Assembly: GCA_010093485.1 (NCBI GenBank)
Contig: MU001510.1
Coordinates: 79,709-143,708, forward strand
DNA from: Karstenula rhodostoma CBS 690.94
Taxonomy: Eukaryota > Ascomycota > Dothideomycetes > Pleosporales > Didymosphaeriaceae
Direction of reading: 5' to 3'
Length of the DNA stretch: 64,000 nucleotides
Below, piece after piece: positions 26,962 through 42,700 of the stretch. Below the pieces are notes generated by a model. That model did not search any database and was not told where the DNA came from. It worked only from the letters and a program-made list of their open reading frames with translations. Position 1 is the stretch's first letter, and each line of letters opens with the position of its first letter. Both the position numbers and the translations under genes were made by a program.

Positions 26962-29900
26962 TATAAACTTAGACTATCTATAAAAATCTATATTTCTACC
27001 TAAAGAATTAAACTATATATTAGTATTCTATTAGAAGCTTAAGAATATTTAAATAAATACTTACTTTATCTATAATTACTAGTAATTTAATCTCTATATT
27101 ATCTAAGGAGAGTATAATAACTACTATTAAAATTAAATAAAGAATAATAGACTAGATTTTATTCTATTATATAAAAGTAAAAATAATATAAACCTAAAAT
27201 CTCTATTTTTATTATTACTACTTCTTACTAATATAAAAGAATACCTATTTACTTAAGTCTAGATTATTATAGAGATATATACCTATAAGGGGGTTTAATA
27301 CTATTATTATAACTATATTTATAACTTTACTATTAATATAGTAATACTTTTTTCTTAATTTCTATAGTTTTCTTAAGAGGTTAAGATTATTATTCTAAAG
27401 CTTACCTAGACTAAGGGGAATAATTTAAATTAGATTAATTACTAATTTAAAAAAGACTACTATATATATTATTCTATTATATAGTAGTAGCTTCTATTTC
27501 TAGTTACTTATTATTCTAGTTACTAAGATATTACTATTAATTATAAGGTTTTTATTTTTCTTTTTATTAATAATTCTATTAAGTAGTAATTAGAGGTTTT
27601 TTACCTTAGTCCTAAAAACTCTAGTTCTAGTTAAATAACTAATACTATACCTAATATTTCCTTTAGCTAGTAATTTTATTCTTTAAATATAAATAGTATA
27701 CTACTTAGTACTACTTCTATATAAGGAGGAGGTAAGAGTATATATAATAATAATAAAAAGGCTAGTATTAAAAATAATATATATAAAAATAAAAATAAGT
27801 TTTTAAAATTTTTAGTTATACTTAATTTAGGTATAACTACCCCTAAATTTAAATTTTTTTAAAACTAAATTAATTTTTATACTAGCTATATTTACTTCTC
27901 TATAAAAGCTATTTATTTAATACTAATTACTAAGTTTACTAGAAGTATTTATTATTTAAGTCTTATATTCCCTTTACTATACCCTACTAGTATAGGTAAT
28001 TATAATAAGCCTTATTTATAAAAAGTTAATTTTATTATCTATATATATATATTTTTTTTTTTATAAAAATAGATATTTTACTTACTATTCTTAATTTTAG
28101 TTTACTCTATTTAATATAATAATATAAAAGGTATTTATAATATAAACTAGTTTTATAGCTAGGTAAGATATTAATAGTTTTTTATTATAGACTAAGGATA
28201 TTTAGGCTACCTTTTTAGGGCCTAATTAAGAAATATTACTAATTAACTCTATTATTTATATAGGTGTCTAGCTCTAGGAAATATAGCTATACTAGTAATA
28301 AAAAGGTAGAAAGCTTAATACTATAATAAGTTATTATAACTTTAACTACCTAATACCTATCTAATACTTTCTAGATTAAGTAGTTAAAAAGCTTTACTTT
28401 ATTTATTACTTTTTTTATTACTAAAAACTTTTAGTATAATCTCCTCTAGTTTATATTATAATTTAAGAAGTAGTAGATAGTAATCTTAAATATATAAAGA
28501 AGACTTACTTAAAACTTTCTAAAAAAAAATTCTTATATTATAGCTTACTATTTCTTTATTTAATTTATTATATTTAAAAAGTATATTTTTATCCCTTTTT
28601 TTAATATTTAGGACTCTTAGGATTACTATAAATAGTAGGGGTATAAAAGTATCTATAACTATAAACTCTACTATATTAGTAATACTCTAGATCTAAACCT
28701 AGAATTAGGCCTTTTAGCTATAGAGGCTAATATTAAATACCTAGCCTAATATTAGTATAATACTATTTTAGTAATCTATTCTAACCTAATATAATCTAAT
28801 AATACTATTATTTTAATTAATACTATAATACTATTATTACTTTCTTTTATAGAAATAAAATTTAATAATTAAGAATTATTATTAATTCTTATCTAATATT
28901 ATATATACTAATATATTTCTAATTACTATCTTTAAAAGAATACTATTATAGGAGAGAAAATCTATAGATTTAAAGCTTTTTAGTCTATTTATTTATACTT
29001 TACTTTTATTATTCCCTTTAGAAAATAATATAGATACTTTAAATCTATTTATAATTATATATAACTTAACCCTTTCTATCCTATATTAGTATTAGGCTAG
29101 AGGGCTAATACTAATATCTAAGTCTATACTAGTATAACTAGTATAACTTAGTATATTAGTATATATATCTTAAATACTAAAAAATATACTATTTTTATAT
29201 AAACTTTATAGTATCTATTCTTTTTTACTTAAGTAAAGATTATACTCTTACTTTATTTATATTTAAGCTTATAAATAAAATAATTAGGGAAAGAGACTAT
29301 TTAGTCTAAAAAGTTATATATATATTATTTAGCCTTTTACTTATATAGTCTATATAGGTTATAATAAGTATTAATTATAAGCCTAAAAAAATATAGTTTA
29401 CTATATTCTTTTTTTACTAAGTTTAATAGAAAAATAAAAAAGAGCTTAATTCTAATAGTATTTTATTTTAGAGTAAAAAGTTAATATTCTAAAAATATAA
29501 GGAATATCTATTTATATTTAATAGTCTCTACTATATTAATTTTCTTTTATATTTTAATTATAAGAGTAAAATCTCCTCTAGATAACTTATAGCTAAATTA
29601 TATATTCTATTCTATTATCTATAGTACTCTTCTATATTAGATCTAGCCTATTTCTATTATATTAAATTTATACTTTATTATTTCTTCTAGTATATAAATA
29701 ATATTTATAATTTTTAAAAATAGTTATTTAAAACTAATACTAAAGCCTATTACTATTATTATATATATTATATTTATAAGTATATTAATTATTATAGAGA
29801 TAATTTTAATTAGGTAGAAGTAAAGAATTTAGAACTTAAAGAAATATTTATTTAAAACTAATTTAAGTTAAATAAGCTAGTAGCTTAAGGACCTACTATT

Positions 29901-30610
29901 AATAGTAAACTAGTTAACTAAAATATACTAAGGTCTAAGTCTATTAACTATACTAAGGACTAGAATACTAAGGAATATAATAACTACTAAAATCTAAATA
30001 GTTTAATCTACTAAAAGTAATTAATTTAAAAGTATCCTATTACTAGAGTAGAATAGCCTAATACTAACTCTAATACTTTAACTATTTAATAAAGGATTAC
30101 CTTTAATATAGTAATAAACTATTTTAAGGTAATTTTTAATAAAAAAGTATTATTATAGCTTTTTATTAATTTTAATAGAAAAGCTAGTACTAGTAAAATC
30201 TATATTATTAAAATAATTTTAACTTACCTTAATTAACTAGCTAAAAAAGTAGGTATACTATCTCCTATTATCTAATTTATATCTACTAGAATTACTATAT
30301 TTCTAATTAATAGCTAAATAATTAATAGCCTTTTCTAGATTTTAATTATATATATAGGAGGGATTATACTATTACTATCTACTACTATTTTATAATAGTT
30401 ATAGATTACTTTTTTCTCTATATACTATTTTATTATTAATAAAAAGTTTATAGTTAGTTTTAATATACTAGCTTAAATTAGTATCTAATTTAGTAAAATC
30501 TATTTTTAATTTATATACCTTCCTTTTACTAGTTTAAATATTATTATATCTAAAGACTTTTATTAGCTACTACCTATTACTTAGTAACCTTTATATAATT
30601 TATTACTTAG
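26962..30610. other. unassigned degenerate element (block X, part 3)
   Basis: About 3.6 kb of RIP-saturated DNA with no open frame and no family match that I could make by eye. Local purine- or pyrimidine-rich tracts suggest former coding sequence, but I could not assign a transposase or polymerase. It ends at the gypsy-B target site TAAAG. Confidence 0.5.
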
Positions 30611-30615
30611 TAAAG

Positions 30616-31117
30616 TATTATAAGGGGTTTCCTATATATCTAACCTAGGTCTATACCTTAAGAATTATTTAAGGAATAAAATATAATAGAGGTAAGTACT
30701 AGATTAGTAGATAATTCTATATTATAATAGAATATAATATAATAATACTAAAAGAAGGCTAAGTATTTATATATAAAGAAAGTACTTTAATTTAAATATA
30801 AAAGTTAATTATAAAGAATAAAAATTATATAGAGATTCTTCTAGACTATATATTAGTTATTCTAATCCTTACTATTCTAGAATCCCCTAGTCTACTTTTA
30901 TAGATCCTATTTTCTTAGTAGAAGTATCTACTCTATTTTTACTAAAATCTAGTATTTTTAGAATTTTATACTTTTAGTAGGATTATAGTTATATAACTTA
31001 TAATATAAGCTATCTTATAAACTTATATATAAATACCTATTAGCCTTATTTTTATTACTAATATCTTATATATAATTCTTTCCTTCCTTTTAGTCTAGTT
31101 CTACTATAATTATAATA
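30616..31117 (-). repeat. gypsy-B 3' LTR
   Basis: A 502-bp LTR in reverse orientation. In sense it starts TATTATAATTATAG and ends CCTTATAATA, matching 44,633-45,124. These are the RIP products of TG...CA ends. Confidence 0.9.
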
Positions 31118-32531
31118 TTATTTCCTCCTTTAAAGTTATTATTCTAATACTCTATTATTACCTTATAACCTACTATTATAGTATAGTTTAGGGGTATAAA
31201 GATTTATCTTTTTATATCTTTAGATATAGTATTATATCCTTTTCTAAATTTCTTAAGTCTCTCTAACTATATTTAAAATACTAAAATAATTATTAACTAA
31301 TTATTACTATACCTATATTAATAAGATTTATTATTATAGTCTAATAATACTAATAAAGTATACTTATTATATAGAGAAAAGGGTCCTAAAGTATTTTATA
31401 AATACTTTAACTAAAGAGTATATTATATATATTACTATTTATATAGAGTATAGTCTTTAGATTTCTAAAAAAAAGTAAGAATATATTTAGTTTAAGAAGT
31501 ATAAATAGTATTTTACCTTTTTCTATACTAAAGCTAAGGTTACTTACCTAAAAGTAGAGATTATAAAAATAAAAAAGTAGAAATAATTACTTATAATTTA
31601 TAATACTTATATACTTAATATACTAGATTATTTAAAAGAGAAAACTTTAAAGAATATAAATACTAATATTACTTCTATATTACTACTATATAGACTTTTA
31701 ACTAATTTAGACTAGTTATAGGCTAATTCTTTTATTATTAATTCTTTTATCTTTTTTAATTTCTTTTCTAATTTTAGAGTAGTATTTTTATTAATTAACC
31801 TTTTTAAGGTTAACCCTTTACTATTAGCTAGTAGAAGTCCTTTAATAGTTCTTTATAATTTATAAAATTTCTTTTTAATTTCTAGGTATTATACTATTCT
31901 AGTTATTCTTTTTACTTAACTAAATATTTTTATTAATCCTTAACTATTTATAGATTCTTAATTACTTTAACTTTATACTTATTATCTTCTAGCTCTAGCT
32001 AGGTTTTAATTAAAGTATTTAAAGATACTAGTTCTAATAGTAATTTATAAAAGGTAAAGTATATTTTTATACTTATTAGTAAAAGTAGCTTAGTTATAAC
32101 TAGTCCCTTTATTTCTTAAATTTTAAAAGGTTCTACCTAAAAGTAATCTAGCTTCTTACTTAGTTATTTTATTTTTAGATTTTTCTATAATAAAAAGACT
32201 TTATCCCCCTTTTTAAGGGTTAATCCCTTAACTTTTTACTTATTTATATTTTTAAATACTATAAGGGCTTTATAGGTAATCCTTTCTTATAAAACTTTAT
32301 AAAGTTTTTTTATTTTTTAAACTTTATTTTAGGCTCTAGTAGAGATACTTTCTATATCTTTTAGATTTTAATAAATTACTAGCTTATATCTATAGTTTAT
32401 ATAGTAGGGTAAGTATTCTATTATATCTAATCTTAAACTATTATATACTAACTATATAGTTAATAAAAGTTCTATCTAATTATCTTATTACTTATTAATA
32501 TAGAACTATAAATACTACTTAAATATCTAAT
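31118..32531 (-). mobile_element. gypsy-B pol, 3' part
   Basis: Minus-strand gypsy pol collinear with gypsy-A/C 18,131 to about 19,555. It is interrupted at CTAAT (32,527-32,531) by copia-3 and resumes at 39,761 without loss. Confidence 0.85.
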
Positions 32532-32737
32532 TATAGTAGAGAAAAGGAGCTCGAATATCCCTTTATTTATAGAGCGAATTAATTAAATTACTATATAAGA
32601 AAAGATTACTAGAAAGGCTAGTTATATACTATACTCGTTCTAAATTAGTTTAGTACTTAGATTAAGGTACCCCTTATTATAGCTAATTAGAGCTCTATAA
32701 ATCCTAATATTACTAAGTATTATTTATATTCTTAATA
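32532..32737 (-). repeat. copia-3 3' LTR
   Basis: 206 bp, TATAGTAGAG...TTCTTAATA as read on the plus strand. It pairs with 39,555-39,760. Confidence 0.93.
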
Positions 32738-35700
32738 TACCCCCTAAGTAAATAGTACTTATTATTTATCTACTAATAGAATTTAATTATTTAGATTAGC
32801 TTCCCTTAGAAATATATAGTTTAGACTATAATTTCCTACTTATATTATACTATTATTAGTATTATAATACTAATTAACTAGAGTAAAAGTTTCTTAGTAC
32901 TTAATATAGTACTTATAAATAGTAGTAGCCTTATAACTAGATATAGTAAGTAATAGTAAATAAGGTAAATAATTATTATATAGTATAAACTAGTAAAGGT
33001 AGATAGAATAAGAAGGTATTTTTTATACCTTTTAAACTTTTTTTTTTTATCCCTATTATCCTATCTTATAGTATATTCTTACCTTTTACTTTTTAATACT
33101 TTACTTATACCTTTTTAGATAGCTAATAATACTGCTAAAGCTTATACTACTAAAGTATATAAATAAGAAAAGAGATTTAAAGCTAAATAAGTAGCTATTA
33201 CTAAAAGATTTACTATAACTCCTTAAATAACTTATTAATCTAATTACCCTTCTATTTAGTCTACTTCCTATACTCTTAGCTAAGCTCTTCTAATAGTATT
33301 ATATACTCTCTTAGTTATAGAAGAAAAGTATATTAGGGCTATTTAGCTAATAAACTACCTTAGCTACTTAATAAGTATTTTAAGTAGTAGGTTAGATAGC
33401 TTCTACTATAATATTATAAACTAGTAGACTAGATACTACTTTTATTATTATATATACTTATATAAATTAATATAAGCTAAATTCTTTACTTATCTAGTTA
33501 AGCTTTATTAATTATTATAGTCTATTATTCTTAGCTATATATATAATATACTTTATTTTATTCTATAATAATTTAAACTCTAGTATAAGCTTTTCTTATT
33601 TTTTTTATTACTTAGATTTTTACTAACTATATATAGACTTATAAGGTTAATTATTTATAGTAGTATATTTAAGCTATACTAAAAGATTAAAATAAGGGTT
33701 AAAAAACCTTTCTTATACCTTTATAAAATTTTTACTTAATAACTAGCTCTTTTTTTACTTTTTCTATTTTTATTCCTACTCTACTTACTTCTATCCTATT
33801 TCTATCTACTTCTATTTCTATTTTTATTCTTACTTCTTTTATTCCTATCTCTACTTTTACTATTCCTATCCCTACTCTATTTACCTTTTAGTAGGTCTAT
33901 TTTATAAATAGCTAGGAGGCAGGCTTATAGAAGGCTATATATACTCTTAAGTATAATATATTTACTTCTTATAAGTACTATACTTTATAGTAGCTCTATA
34001 AAATAGGCCTAAGTATTAGTTATTATAGTATAAATTAGTAGTAGCCTAATTTTAATTACTTTAAGAAGTATCTATATAGTTATAGTAGGTTTTTTAAAAC
34101 TAAGGAATTTTTTATTTATAGTTAGAGTAGCTTTAGATATAAGTATACTAGGCACTCTAATATATTAGAAGTATAGTAGTATACTTAGCTTTATAAGCTC
34201 TTTAATTAAATACTTAATATATTTAAGTAGGATAGATTTCTTTTATTTTTCCTTTATTTTTCTTTTATTCTCTAGTTAAAAAGTACTTTTTATAATTAAA
34301 TCTAATAAATCTCTACTTATTTTATTTCTTCTATATCTATAATTATAAAACTTATATCTTAAAGATTAAATAGCTATATAAATCTAGTAAACTACTACTT
34401 TAATAGTACTTTTATTAAACTATTTATAGGTATTTTACTTATTTTAAGATATAAAATTTTAAATAATCCCTTTATATACTTTTATTATAGCTATATATTC
34501 TAGATATTAATATAATAAAGATATATAGTAATTCTTTTATTTTTTCTAATTACTAGTTTAATTATCTACTAGTTATTATAGTAGATTTATTAGAGTAATC
34601 CTAAGTCTAGTATAAGTTTAGTAAAAAAGTACTTTAAAACTATTACTTCTTTACTAATATACTCTAGAGTAAGAAGCTCTATTTCTATAGTTAAAATTAT
34701 AATTATACTTTAGTAAGCTACTTTTTATAGAATAGCGCTACTAAATAGTAGAGTAATATATCTATAAAATAATTATCTTATTAATAGATTATCTATAAAA
34801 GATATATCTCTATAAATAAGTAGGTTTAGACTATTATATCTACTAAACTAAATTACTTTCTAGCGCGTCTTATAGAGGTATAGAATTACTTAATTAACTA
34901 TTACTTTATACTTTATATTTAGGTTAGTAAGAAAGAAAGATAGCTTTAATATAGTAAATATAATATCTAGTTATAGTATAATTACTATATATAATACTAA
35001 TCTAACCTTTTCTTAATAACTCTTAATCTACTATAGTAATACTTCACCTTTACTCTTTTTAAGCTTATTAATTAAGAGAGGAGTAGGTAGGAAGCTACTA
35101 GCTTTATAAAACTTAAATTTTTTTATAATCTTATTAATATATATATTATATATAAGTATAATTATCTAATTATCTTAGTCTCTAATTATTTATACTTTAA
35201 GAAACTATTTAACTAGTCCCTTATCTTTAATTTTATATTTATTTATAACCTTATTCTATAGTATTTAAGCTTACTCTTTATAGTTTTTATAATATAGAAG
35301 TAGTATATTATCTATATAGAATAGTACTAGGATTTTCTAATCTCTAGAAAGGAATAAATAAGGCTCTTTCTTTAAAGCTTTAAGCCCTTTAGCTCTAAGT
35401 AAGCAGGAAAACTCTTTATACTAGAGAAGTAGTAAGTCTTTTAAACTATAGAGAGCTTAATTTAATCTTATATATATTTTTAGTATCTTAAACCTATCTA
35501 GAAGTTTATAGGTTATAGAATTATTTACTATAATTATAGTATTTAGAAATACTTCTATAATATTATATTATTTAATTTTAAGGTTAAACTTTATAGTAAT
35601 TACTATTACTACTTAGAATAACCTTACTATAAGTATAGTAGTATAGGTTAAGTATAGGGTATCCTTTAGTTAAAAGTCCTCTTTAACTATAATATAAGTT

Positions 35701-38700
35701 TTATAGTTTTTAAACTAATTATTCTAATTAAGCTTATATATAAATATTTATTTTAATAGAAGTAGATATTCTATTACTTATAATTAGGGTAGCTTTATTT
35801 AAGTTCCTTTCTACTATAGGGTAGTAATTTCTTTAATTATAGCCTACTTAAATAGCTTTCCTAGAGGATAGGAAAGTAGATATTTCTAGAGTATTAATTT
35901 TAGTAATAGTTTATCTCTATATAGATAAGCTAGTAATATTACTAGTTTTAGTTTTTTAAGTATAGTTACTATAATTACTATATTTAGTATCTTATAGCTT
36001 TTATACTTATTCTAGGTTTTATCTACTTCTAGTATAAATATATATATAAAGTTAATCTAGAAACTATCTTTTAAAAATAGATCTACTATTAATATATATA
36101 TACTAGAATTTAATCTACCTCTTAGCTAATTATTATAATCTATATCTTATTATCTTAACTTTTAAACTAGTAAATACCTGCTTATTAGTTAGTTAATCTT
36201 AAGTACCTCTTTTTAAAGTTATCTACTTACTCTACTTACTATAGGGAAGATATACTATTACCTTTAGCTTACTAATAAATTTCTTATTTTATTTAGTAGT
36301 ATAGAGTTAGTTATACTAGGTTAAGAGGTAATAGTAGAGTTTTAAAGCTCCTACTTTAAGAAAGTATTATCCTAAAACTCTAGTTTACTAGCTCTTCTAG
36401 TTAAATTTTAATTCTAGTAGCTTCTAGTATCCTTATAATTATATTAATTAGTCCCTATAATATTTAGCTATAGTATTATATCTAGGGTTATAAGTCCTAT
36501 ACTTAAATCTTAGCCTATATAAATTTCTAGCTACTAGCTAGCTATACCTATAATTTATATAGTAGTTAGTATTATTACTTCCTAATTCTTTAACTAGCTA
36601 TCCTTAGAATTTATCTACTTTAATCCTTTACCCCTAAGTAGTTATTTAGTATTCTTAATTCTTATAGTACTCGCGTACTTATTTAAGCTAGAAGTAAGAT
36701 TAATTATATTAAATATATTTTCTAGATTATTAATCTTATCCTTATAAATACTTTTTATAATTTTTAAAGCTTTTACTTTTAGAAGCTTAATTTTATATAC
36801 TCTCTAGTAGAAGATTATCTTATTAAATATAATATTCCTAGTTATAATTACTTAATTAAGTATAGGAATTTATATTCTATAGATATTAGAAGCTTAATAG
36901 CCTATTAAATATCTAATATAAGCTCTTAAATTTATTTTAAATCCCCTTTTATTATACCTAGCTTCGCGATCCTTTATTAGAGGATATATTTAGTATCTAT
37001 AGGTATAAATTCTACTTTAGTCTAGATAGAGATCTACTATTATATATTATATAATTACTAGCTTATAGTACTAAAAGTACTATTAGAACTAGCTATCTAA
37101 TACTTTATTTAGTAATTAAAAGCTATATACTATACTTAGGCTTATATTATATAGCTAGACTACTATATCTATAATCTCTAATTATAGTTTTATTAGTAGA
37201 TTTATACTAGACCTTATTTTTACTATTTATTTAATTAGCTCTTTTCTAGCTTACTCTACTAAACTATTAGTTTTATATATATAAGGTAGTAAAGGGTTAA
37301 TTATAATTCCTTCTTTAATTACCTATTCCTTATATTATAATATCCCTTACTATAGGAGTATTACTATATTATTATTTTACTAGATTTATATAATTTAGAG
37401 CTAGTACTTATTCTTTATAAAGGTTAATAGTCGTTTTATTAATTATAGAATCTCTAAAAGTATCTTCCCTTATAAATTAAAATTATAGAACTTCCTACTA
37501 AATTCTTCCTTTATTATAAGAATCTAGGATTTAAGTATTTACCCTTACTCTATATTAAATAGGTCTTATATAATATAGTAGAATAGATATAGTAAATATT
37601 TATATAGTTATTATAAAATTATCTTACTTATATATATAACTATATAATATTTATATTCTTATTATTATATTCCTTTAATTAATATACTATATATACTAGA
37701 AACTAAAGCTTATAAAGCCTTTTTCCTAAGATATTCTAATTACTTATACTATAGTTCTTTACTATCTAAGTAGGAGATATTCTCTCTTAATAGTTTAGAT
37801 AATTAAATTATATTTATAATAGTAGGATAAAAGTATATAGGCTTATATTTAAGGAAAGTAAAGTTATACTTATACTATAGGTTTACTATTATAATACTTT
37901 ATTTAATTATTTTAATCTTTAGGGTATTATTTAAGCTAAGATACTAAATACTAACTTTCTTAAGTTAAGCTTCTAAAATAATATTTATATAAAAGTTCTT
38001 AACTATCTTTATATCTTTAAGTAGTAGATTCTCTAATTATTTCCTATTCTTACTATAAAGAATATTCTTAATTAGGTAATTTCCTATTTCTAAAATAGGT
38101 AGAGTTTAAGTTTCTATTTTAACTTAGTCTTTTATAGTTACTTTTTTAAAAGAACTAGTAACTAGAAGGTTCTAATTATTAATAAGGTAAATAATAGCTA
38201 TACTATCTAGAATTATACTCTTAGAAAGTAGGTAAGGATTTTATATTATATTATAGATTCTATTCTTAGAGACTTTACTTAAAAGGTTAATTAGATTAAT
38301 AAAAGCTATTATAATACTACTAAGGTAGTTAATAGTAAGCTACTTCTTATTACTTATTTTCTAATTAGTACTATTAATTTTAGTCTATAGCTTTAACTAT
38401 TATAGAAATTTTAAATAGTTTAAGATCTTATTTTACTCTTTATTAGAAAGGTTAAATACTTAGGATCTATTAATTAGAGCACTAGTAATAGCTATCTATA
38501 AGTATTAATATTTAATTAGTTACTATTTATATTAGGTATTCTTATAGGGGTAGTTAAAATAATTATTATTTTATATATTATTAGATAATTTCCTACTAGG
38601 CTTAATAGTCTATCTACTAAATATTATATAGATACTAGTCCTTTTATAATTAGGGTAGAGTAATTATTCCTAGATTAGTACTAAAAATACCTTTCTAATC

Positions 38701-39554
38701 TTAGAAAATATTATTATAGGCCTTTTAAGTATTTTATTAAGTAGGATTTATTACTTAATTAAGCGGGACTACTTAGGGGTAATCTTCTTACCTAAAGTTT
38801 TAAAGAAATTATAGGTTATAAGTACTTCTTTAGTTTCTTTAACTAAGTATATAATTACTTTATAGTAGAGGAGTTACTATTCTTTAAACTAGGTTTCTAG
38901 ATTCTACTATTTATTCTTTACTTTATTAAAATAAGTATAATACTATACTTAAATAAAGTTCTTAATTACTCCTTTAGTAGATACTAGATTATTCTTTAGT
39001 ATATAAAGTAGATATTATAAGGTAGATTTATTATCTTTAACTATATTAATTATTACTAGAGTAAGGAGATTTTAGGAAATAGTAGTATAAACCTAGTTCT
39101 AGAGATTTTATAGCTTAGAATAGTATATCTACTAGTTAGAGACTATAGTATAATATTCTATAATCCTTAAAATATAGCTTTCCTTATCCTTCTTATATAA
39201 TTTAAGCTTCTACTTATAATCTTTAAGGTTATCTAAAGTAACTAGTTAGTATAGTTCCTCTAAAATAACTAGTTAAATAGAGTAATTATCCTTAATTAAA
39301 AGGACTATTAAACTATCTAGATTAATTTTAAACTAAATACCTTTAGAGTTTACTTAGAAATATAAGCTTATAAACTAATAAGGCTAGCTCATTTAATTAA
39401 TAAGCTAGATCTAAGTAACTAAAATAATTAAATTACTTATAGCTTTATTAAATAAAGAAGGCTTTTAGTATAATAGGAGAACCTAAAAGGGTATATTTAA
39501 ATAGTAAAGTATATAGAGAGAATTATCCTATATTCTAAATACTAGACTTATAAC

Positions 39555-39760
39555 TATAGTAGAGAAAAAGAGCTTAAATATCCCTTTATTTAGGGAGCGA
39601 ATTAATTAGATTACTATATAAGAAAAAATTACTAGAAAGACTAGTTATATACTATACTCGTCCTAAATTAGTTTAGTACTTAGATTAAGGTACCCTTTAT
39701 TACGGCTAATTAGAGCTCTATAAACCCTAATATTACTAAGTATTATTTATATTCTTAATA
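39555..39760 (-). repeat. copia-3 5' LTR
   Basis: 206 bp partner of 32,532-32,737. It is followed, in sense, by the conserved GTTATAAGTCTAGTAC primer-site region. Confidence 0.93.
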
Positions 39761-42700
39761 CTAATTTATATATTCTATCTATTTATTTATTTTAAGATAG
39801 AAGCTTATTAATAGCTTTTATTTTATTTCTAGAGCTATAGTAAAAGTATTTTAATATTTTAAAATAAAAAACTTATTTCTATTTATAATAAATTTCTCTA
39901 GTAGTTTATACTTAGAGAATAGTATATTATTTATTTTATAGGCTAATTCCTCTACTATTATAGACTCTTTTATAGGCCTAAATTTAACTATTTTTATAAG
40001 TTTATATATTATTACTATAATAATATTATATATATACTTTATTCCTAGTTATAATAATCTTAGAAGTTTTATAATAAAATCTATTATTATACTTTATTAT
40101 AGTTATTTTACTATAGGTAGTAGTTATAAAAGTTTATAAAATTTATATCTTTTAGACTTATTTTTATAGTAAGTTAAATAGTTATTTATCTCTATTATAA
40201 CTAATTACTTAAGCTTAAAAATAGTATATTTATTTATAATATAATATATTATTTCTTTAATATTTAGATATCCCTATTTTCCTAATTTATATAGTCTTTT
40301 AATTAGAATAGGTATATATCTATTATTAATAATAATCTACTATTAGTAATCTTATCTAGTTTTATTAAAACTATACTTAAAGAGGTTATATTCCTCTTTC
40401 TAGTTTTAATTAAGTTTCTAATAGTTTTAGAAGTTTTATACTTCTAGTTTTATATACTTTAAACTAGTTATTTATACTCTAATCTTTAGCTAATTATATT
40501 TAAGTATATTATTTTTATATTTATATAATACTATATTATATAGCTTAACTTTATCCTTAATTAAGTCTAATTATCTACTTAAGGTATCTACTATACTATT
40601 AAGAGTTCTAGGTTAATAGTAAATTATAAAATTAAAGTTTACTAAAAATTCTACTTATTATACTTATTATTAGTTAAGCTTTTTAATTAATATAAAATTA
40701 GTAAAGTTTTAGTAGTCTATTTATACTTCTATTTTAAAGTAGGCTTCTATAAACTATATTTCCTATTATTTAAAAGTATCTACTATTATTAGTAGTTCCT
40801 TATTATAAATATTATAGTTAAGTTTTACTCTTAAAAATTTTTATAAATAATAAAATACTAGTCTTTATTTTCTATTTTTATCTAGTTATAAGAGAATTAC
40901 TCCTAATATATAGTTAGATATATTTATTTTAACCTTAACTAGTTTTTATAAATTAAATATTTATAAAAGTAGGGCTATTAAAAATATTATCTATAATTTT
41001 CTAAATACCTTTAATAGTTTCCCTTAAATTAGCTATATAACTTTATTATTACTTTTCTTTATAAAATCTATTAGTAGTATAGTAATTTTAGAATAGTTCT
41101 TTATAAACTTCTAATAAAAGTTAGTAAACCTTAGAAAAAATTAGATATTCTTTACTAATTTAGGAACTAGCTATTCCTATATAGTAGTAACCTTTTTTAA
41201 ATCTATTAATATACTTTCCTTTAAGATAATAAATTTTAGATACTCTATTTTAGTAATATAGAACTTATACTTATTTAGATAAAAAAATAACTAATATTTT
41301 TTTATTTTTTTAAATACTTTTTTTATATATCCTATATATTCTTCTAGTATTCTAGTAGAGTAGATAAGTATATTATTAAAATATACTATATAGAATATAT
41401 TTAAATATTTATATAGGGCTTTATTAATAACTACCTAAAATATTATAGGGATATTTATTAATTTAAATAGTATAATCTAGTATTTATAGAGATTATACTT
41501 AGTTTTAAATACTATTTTTTATTTATATCCTTTAGTAATTTATATATAATAATATCTATTATATATATTAAATTTTATAAACTATTTAGCTCCTTAGATT
41601 TAATTTATAAGGTTTATAATTAAGGGTAATAGATACTAATTCTTAATTATAATATTATTTAGCTATCTATAATTTATATAGAGTTATAGCTTACTATTTT
41701 TCTTAGATACCTATAGGATTAGAAAAGCTATAGAATTATAACTTTTCTAAATATACTTTTATTCTAGGTTCTTTTATAAGTACTCTTATACTTCTTTTTT
41801 CTAGTCTATTAATATTAGTTTTAACTATTTTAGTTATAGTTTTATACCTTTTTTTAAAGATATTATATAATCCTATTTTTAGTAATTTAGTAGTTTTTCC
41901 TTTTTAATTTCTTTAAAAAGTTTTATATACTCCTTATATTCTAATAGAATTATTAATAGTTTTTTTATAATTTAGAGATCTAAGTATTATATCTAAATAA
42001 TTTATACTTATTTTAGGTTTTCCTTAAAAATCTTAGTAATTTTAGTAACTAAAATCTCCTTAGTTTATTATTATATAGCCTACTTAGTTAGAGTATTTAG
42101 GGCTTTTAGCTTTACTTTTTATAGGTATTTTATACTAATAATCTATAATATTAATTCTTAGTTATATATTATTTAACTTTTCTAATTAATATCTAGGTTA
42201 TTTTCTAATAACTAGTTATAGTCTATAATAGTTTTTAGACTTTCTATATCTATTATAGTAAAATTATATTAACTCTTAAATTCTTTAATACTTACTAGTA
42301 ATAGTAGTATCTTAAGGTATAACTAGTCTTTATTATATTTTTAAAAAAATATTCTATTTACTATTTCTAATTAGACTAGCTCTATTTTATTTTAATATAC
42401 TAAATTATATTTTTTTACTATTTTAGGTAAGATTAGATATTTAGTAGTACTAGGGTCTATTAGTATATTTACTTAGAATTTTTTAATTATAATCTATTTT
42501 TTTATATAAAATTCTATAACTTTATTATTTCTATTTACTTTTTAAGTCTTTAGAATACTTTTACTAGCTTAGCTTATTACTTAGTAATATTCTAGTTTTT
42601 TAATATTATTTATATCTTAACCTATAGTTTTTCTAGATATCTATAGTTATTATAGAGGGGGTAATTAGTATAGTATAGTTCTATAGTATATCTTTTTATT

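Larger units (their letters stand above)
32532..39760 (-). mobile_element. copia-3, Ty1/copia LTR retrotransposon, RIP-inactivated
   Basis: A 7,229-bp element in reverse orientation with two 206-bp LTRs (32,532-32,737 and 39,555-39,760) and a perfect 5-bp TSD CTAAT (32,527-32,531 and 39,761-39,765). The YVDD-type box relic lies on the minus strand at about 35,291-35,325. The downstream purine-biased tract of the third ORF appears as a pyrimidine tract at about 33,757-33,890. It has no insertions, so it gives the cleanest full-length reference for the family. Confidence 0.95.
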
